Below, one piece after another: positions 32,773 through 40,470 of a stretch of 42,127 bases of DNA. A model generated the notes under the pieces. That model did not search any database and was not told where the DNA came from. It saw only the letters and a list, made by a program, of their open reading frames with translations. Source of the stretch: an uncultured Candidatus Melainabacteria bacterium (lineage in GTDB: Bacteria > Cyanobacteriota > Vampirovibrionia > Gastranaerophilales > Gastranaerophilaceae); contig CAKUZO010000005.1 in the NCBI GenBank assembly GCA_934717895.1, forward strand, positions 1 to 42,127. Reading direction: 5' to 3'. Both the position numbers and the translations under genes were made by a program. The first letter of the stretch is position 1; each line of letters begins with the position of its first letter.

Positions 32773-34842
32773 ATGACAACAACACTGGACAAAAAAGTTT
32801 ATCCGGCGGAAAAATTTATATCCGGCAAATGGGAACAAGAAATTAATGTTAGGGATTTTATACAAAAGAACTACACACCTTATGAAGGCGATTCTAGCTT
32901 TTTAGCAGACGCAACAGATGCTACAAAAAAATTGTGGCAAGAATGCTGTGATTTGCTAAAAAAAGAACGTGACAACGGTGGTGTACTTGATATGGATACA
33001 AAAATTGTATCTACAATCACATCACATGGTGCCGGTTATATTGATAAAAACTTAGAAACAATTGTAGGATTGCAAACTGATGCACCGCTTAAACGTTCTA
33101 TGCAACCGTTTGGGGGTATCAGAATGGCAGAAACTTCTTGCAAATCTTATGGATATGAAGTAGATCCGGAAGTTTCTGAAATTTTCACAAAATATAGAAA
33201 GACTCACAACCAAGGGGTTTTTGATGTTTATACACCTGAGATGAAAGCTGCAAGACACTCTGCAATCATCACAGGGCTGCCTGACGCTTACGGAAGAGGT
33301 CGAATCATCGGTGATTATAGACGTGTTGCCCTATACGGTATTAACCGTTTGATTGAAGATAAACAGGAACAATTCAAGTCTCTTGAAGGCGAAATGACTC
33401 CTGACAGAATTCAGTTGAGAGAAGAAATTACCGATCAAATCAAAGCACTTAAAGAAATGATTGAGTTAGGTAAAATCTACGGATTTGATATTTCTCAACC
33501 GGCAAGAAACGCTCGTGAAGCTGTTCAATGGCTATATTTCGGTTACTTGTCAGCCGTAAAAGAACAAAATGGAGCAGCAATGAGCATCGGTAGAACTTCA
33601 ACTTTCTTGGATATCTACATTGAAAGAGATTTGAGAGAAGGAGTTTTGACAGAAGCTGAGGCTCAAGAATTAATCGACCATTTCATTATGAAATTAAGAT
33701 TGGTAAAATTTGCAAGAACTCCTGAATATAACGATTTATTCTCAGGCGATCCGACTTGGGTAACTGAATCTATCGGTGGTATGGGTATTGACGGAAGAAC
33801 TCTTGTTACTAAGAACTCTTTCAGATACTTGCATACTCTTGAAAACCTTGGAACAGCACCTGAGCCAAACTTAACTGTTTTATGGTCAAAAAGATTGCCA
33901 CACAACTTCAAACAATATTGTGCACACATTTCAATTACAACATCATCAATCCAGTATGAAAACGACGATATGATGAGAGTAACTCATGGCGATGATTACG
34001 CAATCGCATGTTGTGTATCTTCAATGGTTGTCGGCAAAGAAATGCAGTTCTTCGGAGCACGTGCAAACCTTGCAAAATGTTTGCTTTATGCAATCAACGG
34101 TGGCGTTGACGAAAGACTAAAAATTCAAGTTGGGCCAAAATACCGTCCTGTAACATCAGAATATCTTGACTATGACGAAGTTATGGATAAATACAACGAT
34201 ATGATGGAGTGGCTTGCAGGCTTGTATGTAAACACTTTGAACGTAATTCACTATATGCACGACAAATACTGTTACGAAAAAGCACAAATGGCACTTCACG
34301 ACAGAGATGTAAAACGTTATTTTGCAACAGGAATTGCAGGACTTTCAGTTGTTGCTGATTCGCTTTCTGCAATCAAATATGCAAAAGTTAAGGCTATTCG
34401 TGACGAAAACGGTATTGTTGTTGATTACGAAGTCGAAGGAGATTTCCCTAAATACGGAAACAACGACGACAGAGTAGACCAAATTGCAGTAGACTTGGTT
34501 AGAAACTTTATGTCAAAAATCAGAAAACATTACACATACAGAAATTCAATTCCTACAATGTCGATTTTGACAATTACATCTAACGTTGTTTACGGAAAGA
34601 AAACCGGAAATACACCAGATGGAAGAAAAGCCGGAATTCCTCTTGCACCGGGAGCAAATCCAATGCACGGAAGAGATTCAAACGGAGCAGCGGCATCACT
34701 CGCATCAGTTGCAAAACTTCCATTTAATGACGCACAAGACGGAATTTCAAACACATTCTCAATTATTCCAAACGCTTTGGGTAAAGACGAAGTGTTTATG
34801 GGCGATTTGAACGTATGTTTGGATTGCGGTTGCGCAGAGTAA
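32773..34842 (+). CDS. pflB: Pyruvate formate-lyase catalytic part lacking the glycyl-radical domain
   Basis: The 689-residue protein aligns by pattern with PflB up to its C-terminal tenth. The catalytic pair Cys413-Cys414 lies in [23 protein letters not shown], and the substrate-binding barrel segments look intact. PflB cleaves pyruvate with CoA to acetyl-CoA and formate. In E. coli the polypeptide (about 760 residues) continues past NALGKD into the glycyl-radical loop; here it ends a few residues later with [13 protein letters not shown], and the radical domain is a separate gene at 34973. The two lengths together (768) equal a normal PFL. The ATG is preceded by AGGAG. The leader has two TTWACATGT-type sites (about 32671-32703) of unknown role. 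Confidence 0.92.
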   Translation: MTTTLDKKVYPAEKFISGKWEQEINVRDFIQKNYTPYEGDSSFLADATDATKKLWQECCDLLKKERDNGGVLDMDTKIVSTITSHGAGYIDKNLETIVGLQTDAPLKRSMQPFGGIRMAETSCKSYGYEVDPEVSEIFTKYRKTHNQGVFDVYTPEMKAARHSAIITGLPDAYGRGRIIGDYRRVALYGINRLIEDKQEQFKSLEGEMTPDRIQLREEITDQIKALKEMIELGKIYGFDISQPARNAREAVQWLYFGYLSAVKEQNGAAMSIGRTSTFLDIYIERDLREGVLTEAEAQELIDHFIMKLRLVKFARTPEYNDLFSGDPTWVTESIGGMGIDGRTLVTKNSFRYLHTLENLGTAPEPNLTVLWSKRLPHNFKQYCAHISITTSSIQYENDDMMRVTHGDDYAIACCVSSMVVGKEMQFFGARANLAKCLLYAINGGVDERLKIQVGPKYRPVTSEYLDYDEVMDKYNDMMEWLAGLYVNTLNVIHYMHDKYCYEKAQMALHDRDVKRYFATGIAGLSVVADSLSAIKYAKVKAIRDENGIVVDYEVEGDFPKYGNNDDRVDQIAVDLVRNFMSKIRKHYTYRNSIPTMSILTITSNVVYGKKTGNTPDGRKAGIPLAPGANPMHGRDSNGAAASLASVAKLPFNDAQDGISNTFSIIPNALGKDEVFMGDLNVCLDCGCAE

Positions 34843-34879
34843 CGAAACTTCATGTCTTCCCCTTGTGATTCTGCCAAAC

Positions 34880-34904
34880 AAAAGGTGACTAAATGTCACG
34901 TTTT
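34880..34904. repeat. REP-like palindrome between the two PFL genes
   Basis: AAAAGGTGAC and GTCACGTTTT flank the loop TAAAT, the inverse orientation of 12167-12193. As a T-tailed stem-loop it could end or attenuate transcription between pflB and the radical-domain gene. Confidence 0.7.
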
Positions 34905-34972
34905 GTGAGAGGTACAACAAAATCTTCGATTTCGAGGAGGGGAAATAAAATAAAATAAGAAAGGAAAAAATC

Positions 34973-35212
34973 ATGCCTACAACAATGCAGGAAGAAAATT
35001 TAATAAACTTAATAGATGGTTACGTTGAAAAAGGCGGACACCACTTGAATGTAAACGTATTCAACAGAGAAACATTGCTTGATGCACAAGCACACCCTGA
35101 AAAATACCCACAATTAACAGTGAGAGTTTCAGGATATGCCGTAAACTTTATTAAACTTACAAAAGAGCAACAAGATGATGTTATTTCAAGAACTTTCCAT
35201 GGTGCACTGTAA
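34973..35212 (+). CDS. Stand-alone glycyl-radical domain of pyruvate formate-lyase (GrcA-like)
   Basis: This 79-residue protein equals the C-terminal domain of Pfl[41 protein letters not shown] and the radical loop RVSGYAVNF with Gly54 as the predicted radical site. In E. coli, GrcA (127 residues) offers a spare radical domain to an oxygen-cleaved PFL that is otherwise complete. Here pflB ends before this domain, so the small protein should be obligatory in trans. AAGGA lies about 8 nt before the ATG. PflA at 35306 is the expected activator. It is not a frameshift remnant: the 130-nt gap has its own stem-loop and ribosome site. Confidence 0.92.
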   Translation: MPTTMQEENLINLIDGYVEKGGHHLNVNVFNRETLLDAQAHPEKYPQLTVRVSGYAVNFIKLTKEQQDDVISRTFHGAL

Positions 35213-35221
35213 AATCAAAGT

Positions 35222-35258
35222 TACTAGTTTACTAAGGCACTAGGGCACTAAGTTCTTT
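35222..35258 (+). repeat. Imperfect tandem CACTAAGG-type repeat
   Basis: ACTAGTTT, ACTAAGG, CACTAGGG and CACTAAG follow one another, an imperfect 7-8 bp tandem motif in the spacer between the glycyl-radical gene and pflA. No function is evident. Confidence 0.5.
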
Positions 35259-35268
35259 ACAATTGTAG

Positions 35269-35288
35269 GGCGGGGTACCGACCCCGCC
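35269..35288 (+). terminator. GC-rich perfect hairpin before pflA
   Basis: GGCGGGG and CCCCGCC pair perfectly around TACCGA, followed by TTATTT. It is far more GC-rich than its surroundings, and could be an intrinsic terminator with a poor T tract or a dispersed GC-rich repeat. Confidence 0.6.
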
Positions 35289-35305
35289 TTATTTATGGTA
35301 AAAAT

Positions 35306-36043
35306 ATGACAATCAAAGGGAATATACATTCAATAGAAACTTGTGGGACGGTTGATGGACCGGGGATACGCTTTGTGATTTTTATGCAAGGCTGTCCTTT
35401 ACGATGCCAATATTGTCATAATCCTGATACTTGGCAAACCGACACAAATAAACTTATGACCGTTGATGAAATTATGCAAAAATACGATGGCGTAAAAGAA
35501 TTCGTTCGCTCAGGTGGAATTACCGTAACAGGTGGAGAACCTTTGTTGCAAATTGATTTTGTCACAGAGCTTTTTAAAGTTGCAAAAAATCATGGTATTC
35601 ATACGGCACTCGACACATCTGGAATAATTTTTAACCCAGAAAATACCGAAAATATAAATAAACTTTTAAAATACACAGATCTTGTTTTGCTCGATATAAA
35701 ACACATTGACGACGAAGAACACAAAAAACTTACAGGAGCTTCTAACAAAAATATTTTAGCATTTGCACAATACTTGTCTGAAAAACAAATTCCAGTGTGG
35801 ATTAGACATGTCGTTGTAAAAGATATCACACTTAATGAAAAATATTTAAAAGAACTTGGAAAATTTCTCGCTACATTAAACAACATAAAAGCATTAGATA
35901 TTTTGCCGTACCACAACATGGCTATTCCAAAATATGAATCTCTCGGAATTAATTATCCCTTAAAAAATACACCACCAACAAGCAAAGAAGAAGCAATCAA
36001 TGCTAGAAATATAATTTTACAAGAATATAAAAAATTTCACTAA
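35306..36043 (+). CDS. pflA: Pyruvate formate-lyase activating enzyme (radical SAM)
   Basis: The 245-residue radical-SAM enzyme abstracts hydrogen from the PFL glycine to generate the radical. CPLRCQYC holds the three iron-sulfur cysteines (Cys30, Cys34, Cys37); GGITVTGGEPLLQ is the SAM-binding GGE motif, and LLDIKHID and IRHVVVKDIT are family blocks. The length is normal for PflA. Its target here should be Gly54 of the 79-residue protein, so it must recognise that domain free or bound to PflB. It is about 95 nt downstream of the radical gene, beyond a hairpin, so it may be expressed at lower level. Confidence 0.92.
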   Translation: MTIKGNIHSIETCGTVDGPGIRFVIFMQGCPLRCQYCHNPDTWQTDTNKLMTVDEIMQKYDGVKEFVRSGGITVTGGEPLLQIDFVTELFKVAKNHGIHTALDTSGIIFNPENTENINKLLKYTDLVLLDIKHIDDEEHKKLTGASNKNILAFAQYLSEKQIPVWIRHVVVKDITLNEKYLKELGKFLATLNNIKALDILPYHNMAIPKYESLGINYPLKNTPPTSKEEAINARNIILQEYKKFH

Positions 36044-36115
36044 TTTATTGACATATTTTTTCCCTTATAATTCAATATATGTGTACATTTAACCAAAACA
36101 CAAAAGGATAAAAAA

Positions 36116-37192
36116 ATGAAAATATTAGTAGGTTTATCAGGTGGAGTTGATTCGTCAACAGCAGCATTAATTTTAAAACAGCAAGGACACGAAGTAATCG
36201 GAGCAACAATGTCAATTTGGGGCAAAGACGGAATGGCATTAAAAAGTGGACACAAAAATGCTTGTTACGGACCAGATGAAGTCGAAGATATTGAAGAAGC
36301 AAGAAGAATTGCTAAACAACTGGATATTCCTTACTATGTTTTCAATTGCGTTGAACAGTACGAAAAAATCGTTTTGGAGAACTTTAAATCAGAATATATT
36401 CAAGGACGTACACCAAATCCTTGCGTATGGTGTAATGCATTAGTAAAATTCGGGGCATTACCTTTGATGGCAAAAGAAAACGGGTTAATGTTCGACAAAT
36501 TTGCAACCGGCCATTATGCAAGAGTTGAAGAAGGCGAAAACGGTAGATTTTTATTGAAACGAGGTGTGGCTCCGCACAAAGACCAATCATACTTTTTATA
36601 CAGACTTAAACAAGAACAATTAAAAAACATATTATTGCCACTTGGATCTTACACCAAAGAAGAAATTAGAAAAATCGCAAAAGAAAATGGACTTGATGTT
36701 GCAGAAAAACCTGATAGCCAAGATTTTTATGATGGAGATTACAACGAATTACTTGGAATTGAAGAAAAAGAAGGAAACATTGTTGATGTAAACGGCAAAG
36801 TTTTAGGACACCACAAAGGGATTTGGAATTACACTATCGGTCAAAGAAAAGGAATCGGAGTTTCAGCAAGTGAGCCGTTGTATGTGTTGTCTTTAAATAA
36901 GGACACAAACGAAGTTGTTGTCGGACCAGCAGATAAAACATTCAAAAAATCATTAACTGCAATTAATTTCAACTGGATTGCAATTGATAAACTGGAAGAA
37001 GAAATTAAAGTTCAAGCTAAAATTCGTTCAACACAAGAACCTGTTAATGTTACCGCAAAACCACTTGAAGATGGAAAAATTGAAGTAGTATTTGACGACT
37101 TGCAAAAATCTATTGCTATCGGACAATCTGTCGTTTTATATGATAAAGATATTGTTTTAGGTGGTGGAGTTATTGACAGCACAGCTTGTTAG
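36116..37192 (+). CDS. mnmA: tRNA 2-thiouridylase MnmA, variant with CxxC and no late Cys
   Basis: The 358-residue enzyme installs 2-thiouridine at tRNA wobble U34. The PP-loop SGGVDSS (8-14), RTPNPCVWCN with Cys103 and Cys106, ATGHYARV, HKDQSYFL and the C-terminal beta domain (FVLYDKDIVLGGGVID-like) establish the family. In canonical MnmA the first Cys position is Asp and a second catalytic Cys lies in a DSxxICF motif; here that segment reads DSQDFYDGDY (about 200-209) with no Cys. The enzyme may use the CxxC pair, possibly to hold an iron-sulfur cluster, instead of the persulfide relay. It precedes tRNA-Thr and is monocistronic as far as visible. Confidence 0.88.
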   Translation: MKILVGLSGGVDSSTAALILKQQGHEVIGATMSIWGKDGMALKSGHKNACYGPDEVEDIEEARRIAKQLDIPYYVFNCVEQYEKIVLENFKSEYIQGRTPNPCVWCNALVKFGALPLMAKENGLMFDKFATGHYARVEEGENGRFLLKRGVAPHKDQSYFLYRLKQEQLKNILLPLGSYTKEEIRKIAKENGLDVAEKPDSQDFYDGDYNELLGIEEKEGNIVDVNGKVLGHHKGIWNYTIGQRKGIGVSASEPLYVLSLNKDTNEVVVGPADKTFKKSLTAINFNWIAIDKLEEEIKVQAKIRSTQEPVNVTAKPLEDGKIEVVFDDLQKSIAIGQSVVLYDKDIVLGGGVIDSTAC

Positions 37193-37235
37193 TTAGATAA
37201 TTTTTGAGAGGTTTGCGTTGAGTAGATATATCCAA

Positions 37236-37265
37236 CCTAAATTCCGCTTATATTAACAATTTAGG
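37236..37265 (+). repeat. 8-bp inverted repeat after mnmA
   Basis: CCTAAATT and AATTTAGG pair perfectly around 14 nt. There is no T run, so its terminator role is uncertain. Confidence 0.4.
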
Positions 37266-37269
37266 CAAC

Positions 37270-37300
37270 TTGACAAGTAAATATTTTAAACCGATATAGC
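37270..37300 (+). promoter_or_regulatory. Probable promoter of tRNA-Thr
   Basis: TTGACA (37270-37275) and GATATAG (around 37293-37299) are separated by 18-19 nt, about 20 nt before the tRNA 5' end. Confidence 0.5.
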
Positions 37301-37318
37301 GCCCCAGTGGAGTTTTAA

Positions 37319-37391
37319 GCCGATATAGCTCAGTTGGTAGAGCAACTCATTCGTAATGAGTAGGTCGGGAGTTCGAGCCTCCCTATCGGCT
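37319..37391 (+). tRNA. tRNA-Thr (anticodon CGT)
   Basis: Acceptor arms GCCGATA/TATCGGC with discriminator T, the D arm AGCTCAGTTGGTAGAGC, an anticodon stem CTCAT/ATGAG enclosing TCGTA with CGT, and a T arm with GTTCGAGC form a standard cloverleaf. CGT reads ACG (Thr). CCA is not encoded. The sequence TTTTAA-x-CCGATATAGC at its 5' end is duplicated 29 bp upstream. Confidence 0.93.
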
Positions 37392-37491
37392 TTTGTTTTT
37401 TATATTAGAACAAGCTATAACCAAAATATGAAATTAATTTAATTCGCAAAATTTTTTTTGTTTAAACTTATTATATTTGGAGGTAAAATCA

Positions 37492-37677
37492 ATGAAAATA
37501 AATATTTTAAAAAAACCATTTATTTCTAAAATTCAAAAAGAAATAAAAAATACTAAACTCATCAAATCTGTTGGCAACGCACTTGAAAAAACTCCTAAAA
37601 CAGACGAATTCAAAAAAGTTCCAACAAAAAAACTATCAGCTGATGAAATAACTGATTTAGTTTTAAGAAATATTTAA
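37492..37677 (+). CDS. Small basic protein, unknown function
   Basis: The 61-residue Lys-rich protein (about one quarter Lys) starts MKINILKKPFISKIQ and ends KKLSADEITDLVLRNI, with a helical acidic tail. No cysteine, signal peptide or membrane helix is present. The ATG is favoured by GGAGGT seven nt upstream. A strong terminator follows directly. Nothing similar is recognised; the basic body might bind nucleic acid, but that is a guess. Confidence 0.6.
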   Translation: MKINILKKPFISKIQKEIKNTKLIKSVGNALEKTPKTDEFKKVPTKKLSADEITDLVLRNI

Positions 37678-37692
37678 TAAAAATTTTTCATA

Positions 37693-37727
37693 AAAAAAAG
37701 ACTCTCTACTTTGAGAGTCTTTTTTTA
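37693..37727. terminator. Bidirectional intrinsic terminator
   Basis: GACTCTC/GAGAGTC arms around TACTTT, flanked by runs of A and T, serve the small gene on the plus strand and serS on the minus strand. Confidence 0.85.
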
Positions 37728-37744
37728 TGCTTTTTTGACAAATT

Positions 37745-39010
37745 CTAAATCTTGTCAAATCCTGTGTATTTTCTAAGAACTTCCGGAATAATAATTGTTC
37801 CATCTTCTTGTTGATAATTTTCAACAATTGCAGCAAAAGTTCTTCCAACAGCAAGTCCAGAGCCATTAATTGTGTGGACAAATTGAACTTTTCCTGTTTC
37901 TTTGTCACGATATCTGATATTAGCTCGTCTTGCTTGATAATCACCAAAATTTGAACAACTTGAAATTTCTTTGTATGCCCCGTAAGATGGCATCCAAACT
38001 TCCAAATCCCAACATTTATTAGCAGAAAATCCGATATCACCTGTTGACAAAGCTTCACGACGATATGGGAGTTCTAATAATTGAAGCATTTTTTCAGCGT
38101 CTTCTGTCAATTTTTCATGTTCATCTTTACTTGTTTGCGGTGTACAAAGCTTTACAAGCTCAACTTTATTAAATTGGTGAACTCTAATCAAACCTCTTGT
38201 ATCACGTCCGGCAGAACCAGATTCTCTTCTAAAACATGGTGTATAAGCTGTCATGTATTTTGGAAGGTCATCTTCTGATAATATTTCGCCCGCATAAATG
38301 TTTGTAACAGGAACTTCTGCTGTCGGAATTAAGTACAAATCTTCATTTTCGCATTTATACATATCTTCTTTGAATTTTGGAAGCTGTCCAGTACCTGTCA
38401 TAGTTGCAGAGTTAGCCATAAATGGCGGAAGAATTTCTTCATAGCCTTGCTTTTCTGTATGATAGTCAAGGAAGAAGTTAATAATAGCTCTTTCAAGGCG
38501 AGAACCTTTTCCTCTGTACAAAATAAATCGGCTTTGAGAAAGTTTTACACCACGCTCAAAATCAACAAGATTTCTTTCTTCACACAAATCCCAGTGAGCC
38601 TTGAATTCAAAATCAAATTTACGAGGTTCTCCCCATTTGTAAACTTCTTGGTTATCGTCTTCTGACAAACCGATTGGAGTTGTTTCATCTGGAATATTTG
38701 GAATATGAAGCAACAAATCTCTTTGTTTTTCGTCTAATTCTGTTTGTTTTTCTTCCAAAGACTTGATATCGTCTCCGAGTTTGCGAACTTCTTCTTGAAC
38801 TGCATCAGTATTTTCGCCATTTTTCTTCATCATACCAATTTTTTGAGAATCATTTTTTCTTTTTGCACGTAATTCGTCAACTTGGGTTTGAATTTTTCTT
38901 CTTTCTGCATCTATTTCCAAAACCCCATCAATAGAAAGTTCCGGATTTCTTCTTTGCAAAAGTTCATTTACCTTTTCAGGATTTTCTCTAATCATTTTGA
39001 TATCAAGCAT
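37745..39010 (-). CDS. serS: Seryl-tRNA synthetase
   Basis: The 421-residue class II synthetase charges tRNA-Ser (and tRNA-Sec where present). It begins [14 protein letters not shown], followed by the long antiparallel coiled-coil arm (about 30-100) that contacts the tRNA variable arm. Motif 2 is [21 protein letters not shown] and motif 3 is [26 protein letters not shown] is the serine pocket. Length and ends are canonical. AGAGG lies upstream of the ATG. The upstream 150 nt is too short and lacks the conserved elements of a T-box leader. Confidence 0.96.
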   Translation of the reverse strand: MLDIKMIRENPEKVNELLQRRNPELSIDGVLEIDAERRKIQTQVDELRAKRKNDSQKIGMMKKNGENTDAVQEEVRKLGDDIKSLEEKQTELDEKQRDLLLHIPNIPDETTPIGLSEDDNQEVYKWGEPRKFDFEFKAHWDLCEERNLVDFERGVKLSQSRFILYRGKGSRLERAIINFFLDYHTEKQGYEEILPPFMANSATMTGTGQLPKFKEDMYKCENEDLYLIPTAEVPVTNIYAGEILSEDDLPKYMTAYTPCFRRESGSAGRDTRGLIRVHQFNKVELVKLCTPQTSKDEHEKLTEDAEKMLQLLELPYRREALSTGDIGFSANKCWDLEVWMPSYGAYKEISSCSNFGDYQARRANIRYRDKETGKVQFVHTINGSGLAVGRTFAAIVENYQQEDGTIIIPEVLRKYTGFDKI

Positions 39011-39111
39011 TTAAAACCTCTTTTCTATCTTTCAAATGTATAAAAACATTCTAATTTAAATATAAGTTTTAATCAAGAATAAATTTAACTGTTACCAAAT
39101 ATTAAGAATTA

Positions 39112-39139
39112 TGGACATATTTGACGCTTGTAGTATAAT
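39112..39139 (+). promoter_or_regulatory. Promoter of the 108-residue gene
   Basis: TGGACA (39112-39117), a 16-nt spacer and TATAAT (39134-39139) lie about 20 nt before the start at 39160. Confidence 0.65.
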
Positions 39140-39159
39140 TTTAAGTAGAGGGTGTGCGT

Positions 39160-39486
39160 ATGATATTTAAAAAATTAGCTCAAAAATTGAGTAGAGAGAG
39201 AAAAAAATATTCAAATATTGCAACAAATCCACTAGATGTTGACTTTGACAGCAAAAAAAGTGTTTTTCTTGACAAGTTAACAAGAACAGCCGTGAATATG
39301 TATGAGAGAAATTGCGATATTAAAAACTTTACCAAACTTGCACTTTCAACCCCTGAAAACAACTCACATAATAAAATTATGGACGAATTATTCGCAAAAG
39401 GTGTTTTAGATATTTCTGACGATGAAAAATTATTGGAATTATCTGATAACACAAGATTTTTAAGAGACTTAGGATTAACCGATTAA
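39160..39486 (+). CDS. Hypothetical 108-residue helical protein
   Basis: The protein MIFKKLAQKLSRERKKYSN... has a basic amphipathic N-terminus and an acidic, helical remainder (DELFAKGVLDISDDEKLLEL). No cysteine-rich, membrane or signal features are visible. The ATG at 39160 has GAGGGTG upstream at a good distance; a GTG two codons earlier is less likely. It lies between divergent serS and the convergent response-regulator gene with its own promoter, so it is probably monocistronic. No family is recognised. Confidence 0.65.
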   Translation: MIFKKLAQKLSRERKKYSNIATNPLDVDFDSKKSVFLDKLTRTAVNMYERNCDIKNFTKLALSTPENNSHNKIMDELFAKGVLDISDDEKLLELSDNTRFLRDLGLTD

Positions 39487-39515
39487 CTAAAAGCATCGCA
39501 ATTTTACAAATAATC

Positions 39516-39545
39516 AAAAAAAAGCTCCCCTTGAATTGAGAGCTC
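39516..39545 (-). terminator. Intrinsic terminator of the response regulator gene
   Basis: Read on the minus strand, AGCTCTC and GGGGAGCT pair (one T-G) around a short loop and are followed by eight T residues. Confidence 0.7.
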
Positions 39546-39576
39546 GTATACACTATTGTAATTTATATATTAAAAA

Positions 39577-40278
39577 TTAGACCATTCCTTCTTTAACAGC
39601 TTTTACAGCTGCTTGAACTCTGTCATTTACACACATTTTTTGCAAAATTGAACAAACATGCGCTTTGGCAGTGTGAACACTAACAATAAGTTCTTTTGCA
39701 ATTTCGGTATTACTTTTCCCCATTACAAGATGTTTCAATACCTCAAATTCTCTTTCTGTAAGTGGAACCGTTCCATCAACATGAGACTTGTTTGGCAAAA
39801 GACCAATATCTTCCACTTTCGGAAGAGAATTCAGTGTCATTTGAGCAACAACCGGATCAATCCAGCAAACACCCGTTGATACATCTCTAATTACATCTGC
39901 TAATTTACTTGGATCAATATCTTTAAGACAATATGCACTTGCACCTGATGTTAAGGCAGCTAAAACTTCTTCACACCTATCATGCGATGTTAGAGCTATA
40001 ATTTTTGAATCAAAATGCTTTTCTTTGCATTTAACCATTGCTTCAATTCCGTTCATGCCCGGAAGACCTAAGTCCATTAATATCACATCTGGCTTAAATT
40101 TTTCAATAAGTTCCAAACCAACAAACGCATCTTCTGCTTCCCCTACAACTTTAATATCCGGATTTGCATTAAGCGCACACCTTAAACCAACTCTCGTTAA
40201 TTTAAAATCTTCAACAATAACTACTGTAATAATTTTTACATTTTTTGCTTCTTCTGATTTGTCTTTCATTTGTGTCAT
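39577..40278 (-). CDS. NarL/FixJ-type response regulator
   Basis: The 233-residue protein has a receiver domain (about 15-130) with the acidic pocket VIVEDFKLTRVG, phosphoacceptor Asp in VILMDLGLPGMNG, switch Thr in IIALTSHD and Lys in YCLKDIDP. A C-terminal LuxR-type HTH follows: PLTEREFEVLKHLVMGKSNTEIAKEL, then VSVHTAKAHV. It is a DNA-binding transcription regulator. No histidine kinase gene is adjacent, so it is an orphan in this window. The minus-strand ATG at 40278 has a weak TGGGGT site; ATG at 40269 is an alternative. It is divergent from the GH13-like gene, a possible target. Confidence 0.92.
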   Translation of the reverse strand: MTQMKDKSEEAKNVKIITVVIVEDFKLTRVGLRCALNANPDIKVVGEAEDAFVGLELIEKFKPDVILMDLGLPGMNGIEAMVKCKEKHFDSKIIALTSHDRCEEVLAALTSGASAYCLKDIDPSKLADVIRDVSTGVCWIDPVVAQMTLNSLPKVEDIGLLPNKSHVDGTVPLTEREFEVLKHLVMGKSNTEIAKELIVSVHTAKAHVCSILQKMCVNDRVQAAVKAVKEGMV

Positions 40279-40410
40279 TATTTTACCCCACTTTCACATA
40301 GAAAAGAAATTCTTCATATAGGTTTTGATATTATAATTTAATTACTTCAACACTTTACAAACCATTACCCACTTGGGCAGTCTTGCTTCTCAACACAAAA
40401 TATGAATTTT

Positions 40411-40440
40411 TTGTGTATATAATTTTTATTATGGTATAAT
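40411..40440 (+). promoter_or_regulatory. Promoter of the GH13-like gene
   Basis: TTGTGT (40411-40416), an 18-nt spacer and TATAAT (40435-40440) precede the gene by about 30 nt. Confidence 0.55.
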
Positions 40441-40470
40441 TTTATCATAGACAAAAAAGGGAGTATGAAC

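Noticed and set aside
34590..34877. Minus-strand frame across the 3' end of pflB
   Set aside because: It is antisense to conserved PFL sequence and crosses the repeat palindrome; no ribosome site or family match.
34843..34972. PFL split as a simple frameshift or sequencing error
   Set aside because: The gap is 130 nt, has its own stem-loop and ribosome site, and the small gene has a proper start, so one inserted or lost base cannot explain it.
39011..39159. T-box riboswitch in front of serS
   Set aside because: The leader is short and shows no T-box consensus or long stem-loop.
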